NCBI GenBank assembly: GCA_020161395.1
Contig: JAIUOE010000001.1
Location: forward strand, 372,001-436,000
Reading direction: 5' to 3'
DNA: 64,000 nt
DNA from: Bacteroidota bacterium
Lineage (GTDB): Bacteria; Bacteroidota; Ignavibacteria; Ignavibacteriales; Ignavibacteriaceae
A program made the translations under genes and the position numbers. The notes beneath the pieces were generated by a model that worked only from the letters and a program-made list of their open reading frames with translations, did not search any database and was not told the origin of the DNA. This document shows, in pieces, positions 25,550 to 34,872 of the stretch. Positions within the stretch are counted from its first letter, which is position 1. The number at the start of each line of letters is the position of its first letter.

Positions 25550-25631
25550 GCCTTCTCTCTTCAGCCCTCTGCCTTCTCTCTTCAGCCCTCTGCCTTCTCT
25601 CTTCAGCCCTCTGCCTTCTCTCTTCAGCCTT
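25550..25631. repeat. 21-base tandem repeat, about four copies
   Basis: Units begin at 25550, 25571, 25592 and 25613, each GCCTTCTCTCTTCAGCCCTC plus T. The first three are identical and the fourth is truncated at its end. The array stops eight bases before the end of the DUF4249 gene. It has no spacers and so is not CRISPR. Confidence 0.9.
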
Positions 25632-25638
25632 CAAAAAT

Positions 25639-26592
25639 TCATCTCACTCTGTAACCGAATGAGTCGACATAATCGAGGTCAAACAACAATATCTCTCTGG
25701 TAAGCATATAGGAACCGAAGACTCCCAGACCGCCTTTCACATTTGTAAAGACATTTTCATCGAGTCTGACTGAATAGGGATCGAGATATCCGTTTACACT
25801 TGAGTAGTATTTTGCCAAATTTGTATCATAAACCAGAAGTCTCAGTTCAGCCCTAAGAACCCTGAACATCCCTTTGAAATCGTAGCCCGCAGATATCTTC
25901 TCCATTGTCGAGTCGATTGCACGGTAATCAAACGAGATCCATCTGTTGGTGTTGAATGTTGGATAGACGATTTGAAGTTGTTTATTTACGGTAAGGTAGT
26001 CAGTCGGTACCTCGATTGAGAAAACCCCCGGCTTATCATCACGCATGTAAAATATCTCCATTTTGGGGACATACAAATAGAGGTCCTGAGTTCTCCATTG
26101 CAGTGTATATCTTCCCGCAATTGAATTCTTACGGTCGTAACCGATTGCAAAAACCGATTTTTCCACATACACCTGCGGCGGGACAACAGTGACAGCCTCC
26201 AGCACCTTCCCCTCAGGAGTGACAATTTTTGCGGTAACCGGTTTTTCCGCCTGCGGTTTAAATTCAGTGGATACATATGCGGGCATTTTCTTCCCGTAAC
26301 GATTGGAATCCGACCTGTCAATGAGCGTATCGCGGAACCGGTATGTGGCTCCATCCTGTGTAACCTCCACAAGACACCCGGCTATCTCGGGGGATATTGT
26401 ATTCGAGGAGGGATTAAAATTTGAAACATCGTAGCTTTTTGCGACTACAATTATCTGCTTTGTCGAGTCTCCCTTAAGCGAAGAATATACAAACAGCTTC
26501 TCTTCAAACGGGAGTTTAGGAGCAAACTCCTCATCACAGGAGAGGTTTAAGAGAGAAATCAGGACAATAAAGATCAGTCCGGTGATTTTCAT
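25639..26592 (-). CDS. DUF4249-like lipoprotein, partner of the TonB receptor
   Basis: The 317-residue protein has a lipoprotein signal peptide ending LLNLSCDEE. The mature part resembles DUF4249 proteins: an N-terminal EEKLFVYSSLKGDSTKQIIV strand pair, a carboxypeptidase-regulatory-like section (ISPEIAGCLVEVTQDGATYRF) and a C-terminal barrel-like ending (EILLFDLDYVDSFGYRV). DUF4249 proteins are regularly encoded beside TonB-dependent receptors in Bacteroidota. Here the start overlaps the receptor stop by four bases (ATGA). It probably caps or assists the receptor at the surface. The ligand is unknown. Confidence 0.8.
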   Translation of the reverse strand: MKITGLIFIVLISLLNLSCDEEFAPKLPFEEKLFVYSSLKGDSTKQIIVVAKSYDVSNFNPSSNTISPEIAGCLVEVTQDGATYRFRDTLIDRSDSNRYGKKMPAYVSTEFKPQAEKPVTAKIVTPEGKVLEAVTVVPPQVYVEKSVFAIGYDRKNSIAGRYTLQWRTQDLYLYVPKMEIFYMRDDKPGVFSIEVPTDYLTVNKQLQIVYPTFNTNRWISFDYRAIDSTMEKISAGYDFKGMFRVLRAELRLLVYDTNLAKYYSSVNGYLDPYSVRLDENVFTNVKGGLGVFGSYMLTREILLFDLDYVDSFGYRVR

Positions 26593-28862
26593 ATTTCAAT
26601 CCTTATGCTAGCTGACGGGAGGAAGGGGAGCATATCCACTCTTTCACCCGTGTCACGAATAAAATAAAAGATGTTCCTTCTGTCATAGACATTCAGAAGA
26701 CTTACATCAAGATCAATTTTTGCAAAGAACAATTTGAACGATTTTGACAGACTCAGGTCAAGTCTGTGATATGAAGGGAGCCTCTGTGCGTTTCTTGCAC
26801 CATAGAGGTATGAAGGGTCGTAAATCCCCTGAGCATACCACGAACTCCACGGATCCATAATGTTCCACTTGTCGTAGAAACCTGCAATACCTGTATATGG
26901 AAGACCGGAGGAGAATCGCCAGACTGCATTAAACTGCCATCCTTCCCAGAATATCCAGCCGATTTGCAGATTAACAGTATGCCTTGTGTCATATCTTGGG
27001 TTGAACTCGATCCCGTTTTTCTTTTTAAAAGAATAGCCAAGCGAATAGGAGCCTTTAAAGAAAAAGGTCTGAAACGAAACATCGAAACTGAAATCGAGGC
27101 CGTATGATCTTCCGTCTGCCTGAACAAAATCGGGATCAAGATTTGTATATTTCAATTCATTTATATCGACGAGATTATCGATGTCCTTGTAATATCCCTC
27201 AACCGAGAGCTTGCACCACTCGGTCAGATAGTAGTCAATACCACCGATCAGGTGGGTTGCCTGAGCGGGTTTAAGATAGTCGGGCACAACCACCCACGGT
27301 TCAAAAATCGAGATGAGCTCTTCCTCGTTTGAGAGGGTCACGAGATTCTGCGAAAACCTGCCGACACCGAGTCGAAAGGCAAGAATTGGAAGTGGCACCC
27401 AGGTAACATTAAGCCTCGGCTCGAGAAAGAACGGACTCTTCTCCGATGCCGATACAACATTAAGCCGCATTCCGGCGTCCACTCTAAAAGTTTCATAGCG
27501 GAGAAGTTTGTATTTTACATACGCTACCATGTCAAGTCCGCGCTGCCTGAGTTCGGTCTTGCTGCCAAACAGATTGGTAAGTTTCAACTCGGTAGTGAGA
27601 ATTTTATTGTGAAAACCTGCCCACAGCTCATCCCTGCTGTCAAAGATATAAGTAAAATCCCAGTTGCTTGTGAAATCGGCAATGATGTTTTTTCGCGGTT
27701 TCGAAGTTGTCAGATTCGGTACCACCTCCCCCTCGAAAGTGGTGTAAGTGAACGACATATTGGAGTAGAGAGGGGAAGCCCAAACCTGGTACCAGTTCAA
27801 ACCAAAACTTGAATTGTTGAAGTAATAGTCCTCTTTTGCCAGATTTTTGTTCTCAATTTTGTCATCGCTGAAGAAGCCGTGCACTGTAAACCAGCCGTTT
27901 TCATAAAATTCGGGATTTGAATAGTTAACCTTAAAGGAGAGATCGTAAAACTCAAAAGGTGCAGCCCTGTTGTTCAGGAATTTCTGTACAGCTTCCGGTC
28001 TGTAACTTTTTCTGCCGGTAAAAAGGAATGAACCGCCCGGAATCGGGCCCTCAAATGACATTTTCCCCGACATGGTGCTCGCTGCCGCAGTGCCGACAAA
28101 TCTGTTTTTATTCCCGTCACGGGTTACTACATTCAGAATCGAGGAGAGTCTGCCGCCATATTCGGAGGTGAAGCCCCCTTTGTAAAACTCGAGCATCTTG
28201 ATCATCTCCGGATCGATTACAGAAAACAATCCAAGGGCATGAAACGGGTTATAAAGCACCGATCCGTTAATTACAACGGCATTTTGATCACTTCCACCTC
28301 CTCTGACATAGTACCGTGCAGTAATGTCCCCGGTGGATGTAACCCCGGGCGATACTTTTAGTGCCCTGAGCATGTCGGCTTCGACTCCTGCGGGAACCGA
28401 CTTGATCTGCTGGAGCGGTATCTGCTCTATGCTTATGGAGGGGTCGTTAAGTTCGGGTCTTCGAGTCCCCGTGATCGAAACTTCATCAAGAGTGATTGCT
28501 GACGGCATCAGGGCGATGTTCAGTTGAGTAATCGTGTTTTTGATTATCCTCACTTCAACTTCACGGGTAATATATCCGATATTTGAAATTCTTATGGTAT
28601 GCTTCCCTGTAGAGATACCGGGGATAAAATAATATCCCTGCAAATCGGTTGATGCCCCGCGGCTTGCGCCGACAAGAATTACATTTGCAGAAATAATGGA
28701 GTTACCGTTCGTTGAATCTGTTACAAAACCTCTTAGAGTACCTGTGCTTTGTGAGAAGAGGAGAGTCTGAAGAATCAAGGAGGCAAAAACCAGTTGCTTG
28801 AGTGAGATGTTCTTTGTCAAAAGGGAGACTTGTTTTGTTAATTTTAATAGTTTTGTTATCAA
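26589..28862 (-). CDS. TonB-dependent outer-membrane receptor with carboxypeptidase-regulatory-like domain
   Basis: The 757-residue protein has a signal region (LKQLVFASLILQTLLFSQS), a CarboxypepD_reg-like domain at about 42-125 (LRGFVTDSTNGNSIISAN), a plug domain (SVPAGVEADMLRALKVSPGV, YVRGGGSDQNAVVINGS) and a long beta-barrel with many aromatic strands. It would import a substrate using TonB/ExbBD energy. The start is uncertain: the frame opens with TTG at 28862, with no clear RBS, and the nearby ATG at 28872 is out of frame. It forms a two-gene operon with the DUF4249 lipoprotein. No heme, siderophore or sugar gene is adjacent to suggest a substrate. Confidence 0.88.
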   Translation of the reverse strand: MITKLLKLTKQVSLLTKNISLKQLVFASLILQTLLFSQSTGTLRGFVTDSTNGNSIISANVILVGASRGASTDLQGYYFIPGISTGKHTIRISNIGYITREVEVRIIKNTITQLNIALMPSAITLDEVSITGTRRPELNDPSISIEQIPLQQIKSVPAGVEADMLRALKVSPGVTSTGDITARYYVRGGGSDQNAVVINGSVLYNPFHALGLFSVIDPEMIKMLEFYKGGFTSEYGGRLSSILNVVTRDGNKNRFVGTAAASTMSGKMSFEGPIPGGSFLFTGRKSYRPEAVQKFLNNRAAPFEFYDLSFKVNYSNPEFYENGWFTVHGFFSDDKIENKNLAKEDYYFNNSSFGLNWYQVWASPLYSNMSFTYTTFEGEVVPNLTTSKPRKNIIADFTSNWDFTYIFDSRDELWAGFHNKILTTELKLTNLFGSKTELRQRGLDMVAYVKYKLLRYETFRVDAGMRLNVVSASEKSPFFLEPRLNVTWVPLPILAFRLGVGRFSQNLVTLSNEEELISIFEPWVVVPDYLKPAQATHLIGGIDYYLTEWCKLSVEGYYKDIDNLVDINELKYTNLDPDFVQADGRSYGLDFSFDVSFQTFFFKGSYSLGYSFKKKNGIEFNPRYDTRHTVNLQIGWIFWEGWQFNAVWRFSSGLPYTGIAGFYDKWNIMDPWSSWYAQGIYDPSYLYGARNAQRLPSYHRLDLSLSKSFKLFFAKIDLDVSLLNVYDRRNIFYFIRDTGERVDMLPFLPSASIRIEI

Positions 28863-28928
28863 ATTTAATCATTTTTACCCTTTTTTAAGAGAATGGTAAA
28901 AATTTAGTGTTAATCGTCCGATTTTATT

Positions 28929-28936
28929 TATTTTTG
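28929..28936 (+). promoter_or_regulatory. Candidate -7 promoter element (TATTTTTG) for the CheB-like gene
   Basis: Exact TAnnTTTG match 26 bases before ATG 28963. A TTTAG 21 bases upstream is a weak -33 candidate. Confidence 0.45.
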
Positions 28937-28962
28937 CCTGATACATTCTACGAGAGATTGAA

Positions 28963-29970
28963 ATGAAGAGAATTCTGGTTGTTGATGATGAAGAATCGAA
29001 TATTCTGATACTAAAAACAGTGCTTGCTGATTGCGGCTATCAGATTTTCAAGGCGAATAACGGGGAAGAGGCTCTCAGGCTTCATCAGGCAGAACCTTTT
29101 GATATGATAATTACCGACTGGATGATGCCCCTAATGGACGGGATTATTCTCACCTCGACCATCAGGCTTCATCGTATCGGGAGCCCGGTTATCATTCTGA
29201 TTACTTCACTCGCGATTGAAGGAGCCCGGGAGAGGGCAATGATGTGTGGCGCCGACTTCTATCTTCAGAAGCCGCTGGTTCCTGATGTGGTAAGGAACAT
29301 GGTCAGCAACGGATTCAAAAGACAGGAATCGGGAAATGTAAAAATCAGGATACCCGAAGCGACGGCGATCAGACAGTCTGTCCCTTTTTCTGCAGTCGGA
29401 ATTGCAGCCAGTACCGGTGGTCCCGCTGTTCTCGTGGAGTTTATGAAAACCCTCACTCTGGACAGCAGATTAAGCTATTTCATTGTTCAGCACGGACCTG
29501 ACTGGATGATTGAGACTTTTGCAAAAAGCCTTGCGAATCTTACGAAGCATGAAATAATTTTGCCCGATGAGAGACAACCGGTGAAGCCGGGGAAAATCTA
29601 CCTCGCTCCCGGTGACTTCCACCTGACAATCGAAAGCAACAGCCTCACTTTCCGGCTCGAAGACACTCCACTGATAAATTTCGTAAGACCTTCGGCTGAC
29701 CCTCTGTTTTATTCGATTGCCAATTCGTTCGGCATTAAATCGATGGGTGTGGTTTTGTCGGGTATGGGGTGCGACGGATCAGCAGGTGCAGCGAAAATAA
29801 AATCAGTCGGCGGACAGGTATTTGTGCAGGACCCTGCCGAGGCAGTCGTGCCATCGATGCCACAGGCAACTCTGGACCTGGAGGCAGGCATAAGGAGTTA
29901 TAAAGCAGGCGAAATAAACGATCAGATTAGAAACAGGTTACGGCAAATCAGTTCGATCGCATATACTTGA
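28963..29970 (+). CDS. CheB-like response regulator / protein-glutamate methylesterase
   Basis: The 335-residue protein has a receiver domain (DDEE at 8-11, Asp52 in IITDWMMPLMDG, conserved Thr/Ser in LITS, LQKP) and a C-terminal CheB esterase domain. The catalytic residues are Ser150 in AASTGGP, His177 in VQHGPDW and Asp271 in SGMGCDGSAG. CheB removes methyl groups from chemoreceptors. No cheA, cheW, cheR or receptor gene is in the window, so this may serve a distant chemosensory system or an alternative pathway. Its end overlaps the convergent rpiA gene by 23 bases. Confidence 0.88.
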   Translation: MKRILVVDDEESNILILKTVLADCGYQIFKANNGEEALRLHQAEPFDMIITDWMMPLMDGIILTSTIRLHRIGSPVIILITSLAIEGARERAMMCGADFYLQKPLVPDVVRNMVSNGFKRQESGNVKIRIPEATAIRQSVPFSAVGIAASTGGPAVLVEFMKTLTLDSRLSYFIVQHGPDWMIETFAKSLANLTKHEIILPDERQPVKPGKIYLAPGDFHLTIESNSLTFRLEDTPLINFVRPSADPLFYSIANSFGIKSMGVVLSGMGCDGSAGAAKIKSVGGQVFVQDPAEAVVPSMPQATLDLEAGIRSYKAGEINDQIRNRLRQISSIAYT

Positions 29971-30694
29971 GAGCCTTAAACAAGCTGTCAAATTTATGAA
30001 TTTCACCGAACCTGATTTCATTCACACCCACTTCAGATGCAACAATTATAACATCTGCCAGGTTATGAAATATGCCATGACCTGCAATCCCGGCTCTTGA
30101 GTCAAGAAGTTTCGAGAGTTTGTTTGCATCCGGTATCTCACCAAAATTTGTATCCAGTATATAGTTGCCGTTATCGGTTATATAGGGGTCGCCGGAAGCG
30201 TCAAGTCTTAATTGTGATACAGCATTCAGGGTTTTAAGGTATTCAGCCTCTACTGCTGCTGCCATCGGGAAAACCTCAAGCGGCACAGCCCATCTTTCTC
30301 CAATTTTCTCGGAAAGTTTTGATTCGTCAACGATGATTACCCTGAGTCCTGAGTTCTGTGCAACAATTTTTTCCCTTATGAGTGCTCCGCCTCCTCCTTT
30401 TATCATGTCGAATGCACCGTCGACTTCGTCAGCACCGTCGATATAGATATCAAGAGTGGTAACCCGTGAAAAAGTAATCAGGGGAATTCCAAGTTCAGTA
30501 GCGATTTTTTCGGTAGCACTTGAGGTCGCAATGCCCTCAATATTCTTTAGTGTACCGTTTTTTAGGTTGTTTGCCAGGTGTTCAAGAGCGAATTTTACAG
30601 TGGAGCCTGTGCCCAAACCAACCTTGTAGCCGCTTTTCACATATTTCAGTGAAGCGAGGGCTGCCAGTTCTTTGAGAGTATCAGTTTTGGTCAT
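29948..30694 (-). CDS. rpiA: Ribose-5-phosphate isomerase A
   Basis: The 248-residue enzyme interconverts ribose-5-phosphate and ribulose-5-phosphate in the pentose phosphate pathway. Motifs are VGLGTGSTVKFAL (phosphate loop), YIDGADEVD with catalytic Asp, KGGGGALIREKIVA with the catalytic Glu/Lys, and IIVDESKLSEK. The length is slightly above the usual 220-230. It is monocistronic as far as can be seen, converging with the CheB-like gene. Confidence 0.95.
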   Translation of the reverse strand: MTKTDTLKELAALASLKYVKSGYKVGLGTGSTVKFALEHLANNLKNGTLKNIEGIATSSATEKIATELGIPLITFSRVTTLDIYIDGADEVDGAFDMIKGGGGALIREKIVAQNSGLRVIIVDESKLSEKIGERWAVPLEVFPMAAAVEAEYLKTLNAVSQLRLDASGDPYITDNGNYILDTNFGEIPDANKLSKLLDSRAGIAGHGIFHNLADVIIVASEVGVNEIRFGEIHKFDSLFKALKYMRSN

Positions 30695-30777
30695 AGTAAC
30701 CGGTTACTTAAATTTTCAACAATGATTTCTAAAAATACGGAATTACCCGTTTACATATTTAAATTCTGTGAGTAAAA

Positions 30778-31641
30778 ATGCAAAAAATTCTTAACTTTTC
30801 TACACTTCTTCTTATCGCTTTGTTCCTGTCGGGATCAAAGATAACTGACACCCCGAAACCGTGGGTTTTTAATCCGGTTCTGCCTTCCGAAATTACTGTT
30901 TTTGGTGAAAGAGTTCCCCTTGAAGACCCTGAGGTGAGGGAGAGAGTTGAGAACGAAATCATACTTATGAGCAGACAGGAGCACCTGATGCTTCGCTATT
31001 TTAAGAGATCGGGGAAGTGGTTCAAAAAATTTGATGAAATCCTCACCCGCGAGGGTGTCCCCACAGATTTTAAATATCTTGCTGTTGTCGAAAGCGGACT
31101 TGACAACCTTGTTTCATCAGCAAAAGCTGCAGGATTCTGGCAGTTCCTCGACGAGACTGGTCGTCAGTTTGGATTGAAAATAAATCAGGAGATCGACGAG
31201 AGATATGACCCTGAAAAATCTGCCATGGCAGCGGTAAGATACCTGAAAATGGCAAAGGGTAAATTTGGTACATGGGCAGCGGCTGCCGGTTCGTATAACT
31301 GTGGAATGGGTGGCATGGAGACGAGAATCGCTTCCCAAAAAACGAGGGGATATTACGATCTCCTCCTTCCCGATGAGACAATGAAGTATGTCCCCAGAAT
31401 TGCCGCCATGAAACTGATTTTTGAAGATCCTGCAAAATATGGCTACATCGTGAACGAGAACGACTACTGGAAACCGAACGCAGGCAGGGAAATACAAATA
31501 ACCGAGACCATCAGTGACCTCGCAGCATACGCAGTCCAGAATGGTACAACATACAAAACCTTGCGCTACCTGAATCCATGGATCAGAGGCACGAAACTGA
31601 CCGCTGCAAAAGGTTCGCCGGTTACCATCAAACTCCCGTAG
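30778..31641 (+). CDS. Lytic murein transglycosylase (SLT domain, MltD-like)
   Basis: The 287-residue protein has an N-terminal signal-like segment (LLLIALFLSGSKI) and an SLT domain at about 85-215. The domain shows YLAVVESGLDN (catalytic Glu in VVESGL), SAKAAGFWQFLDETGRQFGL, DERYDPEKSAMAAVRYL, AAAAGSYNCG and YVPRIAAMKLI, the order seen in MltD/Slt proteins. The last 55 residues (EIQITETISDLAAYAV, YKTLRYLNPWI) look like a single degenerate LysM-type wall-binding module. It cleaves peptidoglycan strands with 1,6-anhydro product formation. It lies alone between rpiA and the hybrid kinase. Confidence 0.9.
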   Translation: MQKILNFSTLLLIALFLSGSKITDTPKPWVFNPVLPSEITVFGERVPLEDPEVRERVENEIILMSRQEHLMLRYFKRSGKWFKKFDEILTREGVPTDFKYLAVVESGLDNLVSSAKAAGFWQFLDETGRQFGLKINQEIDERYDPEKSAMAAVRYLKMAKGKFGTWAAAAGSYNCGMGGMETRIASQKTRGYYDLLLPDETMKYVPRIAAMKLIFEDPAKYGYIVNENDYWKPNAGREIQITETISDLAAYAVQNGTTYKTLRYLNPWIRGTKLTAAKGSPVTIKLP

Positions 31642-31668
31642 GTTGAAAAGGAGTCAAACTTCAAATAT

Positions 31669-34635
31669 TCAATTCTGGTCGCCGGAATCGTGAGAAAAAA
31701 CCGAATCGACAAACTCCTTTAGTTCTGCCTTGGAGAATGGCTTCGCGAGATAATGGGAAAACCCGTGTTTGATAAAGATGTCTTCCTGCCCCGACATGGC
31801 ATAAGCAGTAATTGCCACTTTGGGGATTTTTGAATATTTGGGGTCGTCTTTTATTTTCTGAACGAAGTCGATCCCTGAGATTCCCCGTCCGAGATTGATA
31901 TCCAGCAAAAACGCATCAAAATCCTTGTCTCCAAGCTGTTTAAGTGCCTTTTCAGCTGATCTATAAGTTTCGATATCATAGTCAGATTCGAGTACCTTGG
32001 TGGTAAACCAGATGGAGGCATCATCATCTTCAACGAAAAGAATTCTTTTCCTCCCTTCTGTGGTTGTTTTATTTTCGTTCTTGCCGGTATTTATTTCATC
32101 CACCTGCATAGTCTTTGATCTATTCTCAATCTCACACCATGGAAGGGTAATGGTGAAAACCGTTCCGAATCCAAGCCGGCTTTGTAATTCAATATTACCC
32201 CCAAGGAGATCAATATATTTTTTTACAATTGAGAGTCCTAAACCTGTCCCTTCAAACTGCCGGCCGTATCCTTCGCTCGCCTGACGAAACTCATCAAAAA
32301 TCAGACTTTGTGCATCTTCCGGAATTCCGATACCGGTATCCGAAACTTTTATCAATGCCTTTTTGTCTCCATCAATCTCGAGAACCCCGGTTTCTATCTT
32401 CACTTCTCCCCGGTGAGTAAACTTGATTGCATTATTTACGAGGTTGTTTACTATACTGTCGAGCAGTCTTCTGTCCGCAATCACTCCGGCTTCCGGGTCT
32501 GAGTGTACAATCCTGAAAGCAAGCCCCTTCCCCTCCGCAAAAGCCCGGAAGGATTCGAAATCCTCTTCAACGACAGATGCGAGGCGCAATTTTTCCTCCT
32601 CGACCTCCTCCTTGCCTGATTCCACTCTAGCGAGGTCAAGAATAAGATTAAGGGTGCCCATCAATCTGACTCCGGATCGAAGTATCGACTCAACAACACT
32701 TAGAATTTCCTCATCCGTCACCATATCTTTGAGAACCTCTGTAAATCCCATCACCCCGTGGAGAGGAGTACGAAGTTCATGACTCATGTTCGCGAAGAAG
32801 CTCGATTTAGCCCTGTTTGCCTCTTCTGCCCTGTCTTTTGCTTCCATGAGTTCTTTTTCCAGATGGACACGGTCGGTGATGTCTCTTGTGATACTGATGA
32901 AATACTTCATTCCATTGAGTTCGATAACACTTGCCGACATCAAACCGTACTTTGTCCTACCATCTTTGTGCTTAAATTCAATCTGGATGTTCGTCGCACT
33001 GCCCTTCTGCATGATGTGCTCTGCGAGCCTGTTCCTGTATTCCGGTGTCGGTAGAAGCCTCAGATTTAACGCTGTATTACCCGTCACTTCCTCCTCAGCA
33101 TGCCCGGTTATTTCAAGAAGACCCTGATTGTAGTCAACAATCCTGCTGGAGACCAGCTCTGTAATCATGATGGCATCTGGAGAGGTATAAAATGCCTTTG
33201 AAAATTTCTCTTCAGAAAGAGCGAGTTGTTTTTCCCGGTTTCTTATCTCGGTTCGGTCTTTGAAAACCAGAACCACACCTGTAACTTCGCCGGTTTCCAA
33301 ATTATGAATTGGTGACGCACTGTGAGAGATGGGGATTTCCTCACCCGTTTTGGTGTTGAGCAGTGTATACTCAACCGATTTAACCACATCTCCTGTTTTT
33401 ATTACTTCTTCAACGGGATTTTTGGCGTGATGACGGGTTGCATCATCCAAAATGTGAAAAACTGTTTCAATATTTTCTCCCCTGACTGAATCAAGACTCC
33501 ACCCCGTCAACTGCTCTGCGTTTTGATTCATCTGTCTGATTTTACCGTCAGGGTCTGTCGTTATTACTCCATCTCCGATACTGTAAAAGATGGTTTTATA
33601 CTCCTGACCAATTTTGTTAAGTTCCTGTTCCTTCTTTAGAATTGTGCTCAGGTACCGGCTGTTTTTTGATGAAAAATAGTAGCCAAGACTGATAAAAAGT
33701 GTCATCAGTGATAAACCAATTGTCGCAGAAAGGAGGATGGTGTCTTTTTCAATATTTGAAACAACTTCTTCTACATCCACTTTCGCTGTAAATATCCAGT
33801 TTGTCTCCCTGATTATTTTTATAACCGAAAGCACCTCTTTGCCCCGGTAATCTACCCCTTTAAAGCTGCCTTCAAAGCCTTTACTTCCTTTTACAACCGG
33901 ACGATCCTCAATTTGATTACTGACTTTTAAATTTAATGGTGCATCCTCCATAAATTTTAAGGGACTTAGATAGGTCACTGAATCACCATGTGTGGTCGAA
34001 ATTATGGATTCCCCGGTCGGAGAACTTACAGGCCATTTTGTGAGGATGGGGAAAAGGTGAATTGCCGGATTTGTCCTGAACACTAAAAACAATCTTTTGC
34101 TGTTCCCTCTTTTATCGAGAGGAACAATAAAATCAAAACGGTAATTTGAGTCCGAGCGGGATTTATAGATAGCTGTGAAGGAAATTATTTTGGAAGTATC
34201 AATATCCTTAATTTCATGTTGCAGTTCTGCTTCGCTGCTCCGGGATAAATCAGTCTTAACCATTATTTGACCGGATTCTTCAATTACAATAATGTCCTGA
34301 TAACCAAAATTTGTTTTTACCCTGCCAAACCTCTCAACCAGTTTCGCCCTGATGGAGGAGTCCCCCGGAGTTTGCTGTAACTGATAGAGTTCGCTACCCA
34401 TCAGAGGACTGCTCCTGAAGAACTTCGCATTATTCGTCCTCTCCTTCAACCAGGTCAAGATCATATCCATTTTGTAGTCGGTAATAGCCTGCAACTCTGA
34501 ATATTTTCTCTTTATTACATCCTTTTTTTCATTGTTGTAGTGAAGAAACCCAAAAACAATGGAGATGCAAACAGCCACAGTTCCAAGGATAATTGCTATA
34601 CGGTACTTCAACAATTTTTCTTTGAGAATATTCAT
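31669..34635 (-). CDS. Hybrid histidine kinase: sensor domain, two PAS, HisKA, HATPase, receiver
   Basis: The 988-residue protein starts with a transmembrane helix (residues 12-31), a periplasmic sensor of about 265 residues and a second helix (299-321). Then come PAS1 (about 345-460, ITTDPDGKIRQMNQNAEQLTG), PAS2 (about 475-592), HisKA with His619 in FANMSHELRTPLHG, HATPase_c (NNLVNNAIKFTH, VSDTGIGIP, GTGLGLSIV) and a C-terminal receiver with phospho-acceptor Asp912 in FLLDINLG. It can autophosphorylate and pass phosphate internally, but no output domain or DNA-binding partner is next to it. The N-terminal signal is unknown. Confidence 0.92.
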   Translation of the reverse strand: MNILKEKLLKYRIAIILGTVAVCISIVFGFLHYNNEKKDVIKRKYSELQAITDYKMDMILTWLKERTNNAKFFRSSPLMGSELYQLQQTPGDSSIRAKLVERFGRVKTNFGYQDIIVIEESGQIMVKTDLSRSSEAELQHEIKDIDTSKIISFTAIYKSRSDSNYRFDFIVPLDKRGNSKRLFLVFRTNPAIHLFPILTKWPVSSPTGESIISTTHGDSVTYLSPLKFMEDAPLNLKVSNQIEDRPVVKGSKGFEGSFKGVDYRGKEVLSVIKIIRETNWIFTAKVDVEEVVSNIEKDTILLSATIGLSLMTLFISLGYYFSSKNSRYLSTILKKEQELNKIGQEYKTIFYSIGDGVITTDPDGKIRQMNQNAEQLTGWSLDSVRGENIETVFHILDDATRHHAKNPVEEVIKTGDVVKSVEYTLLNTKTGEEIPISHSASPIHNLETGEVTGVVLVFKDRTEIRNREKQLALSEEKFSKAFYTSPDAIMITELVSSRIVDYNQGLLEITGHAEEEVTGNTALNLRLLPTPEYRNRLAEHIMQKGSATNIQIEFKHKDGRTKYGLMSASVIELNGMKYFISITRDITDRVHLEKELMEAKDRAEEANRAKSSFFANMSHELRTPLHGVMGFTEVLKDMVTDEEILSVVESILRSGVRLMGTLNLILDLARVESGKEEVEEEKLRLASVVEEDFESFRAFAEGKGLAFRIVHSDPEAGVIADRRLLDSIVNNLVNNAIKFTHRGEVKIETGVLEIDGDKKALIKVSDTGIGIPEDAQSLIFDEFRQASEGYGRQFEGTGLGLSIVKKYIDLLGGNIELQSRLGFGTVFTITLPWCEIENRSKTMQVDEINTGKNENKTTTEGRKRILFVEDDDASIWFTTKVLESDYDIETYRSAEKALKQLGDKDFDAFLLDINLGRGISGIDFVQKIKDDPKYSKIPKVAITAYAMSGQEDIFIKHGFSHYLAKPFSKAELKEFVDSVFSHDSGDQN

Positions 34636-34811
34636 ATTAATGGTGTTCCGGTTTGGATGATTCAGCTTAAATCAGGTTTTGCATCCATCACAGCCGTCAC
34701 GAAACAAATCACCGGTTGCGGATTGCAAATTTTACAAATGAAATATATGTAAAACTGTTCCAATTCGATTGCAATTTAGACGAAATACAGCTCCTGCACG
34801 ATGAAACAGAT

Positions 34812-34845
34812 AAAAAAAGGGCTGCTCTGAAAAACAAAGCAGCCC
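34812..34845 (-). terminator. Intrinsic terminator of the 34873-36735 gene
   Basis: GGGCTGCT (34819-34826) pairs perfectly with AGCAGCCC (34838-34845). Read on the minus strand, the stem is followed by seven T's (plus-strand A's 34812-34818). Confidence 0.9.
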
Positions 34846-34872
34846 GGATAAGAGTTTTATTCCTGCAGATTT

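Noticed and set aside
25550-25631. CRISPR-like regular repeats
   Set aside because: The 21-base units are directly adjacent with no spacers, and no cas gene is near; it is a plain tandem repeat.
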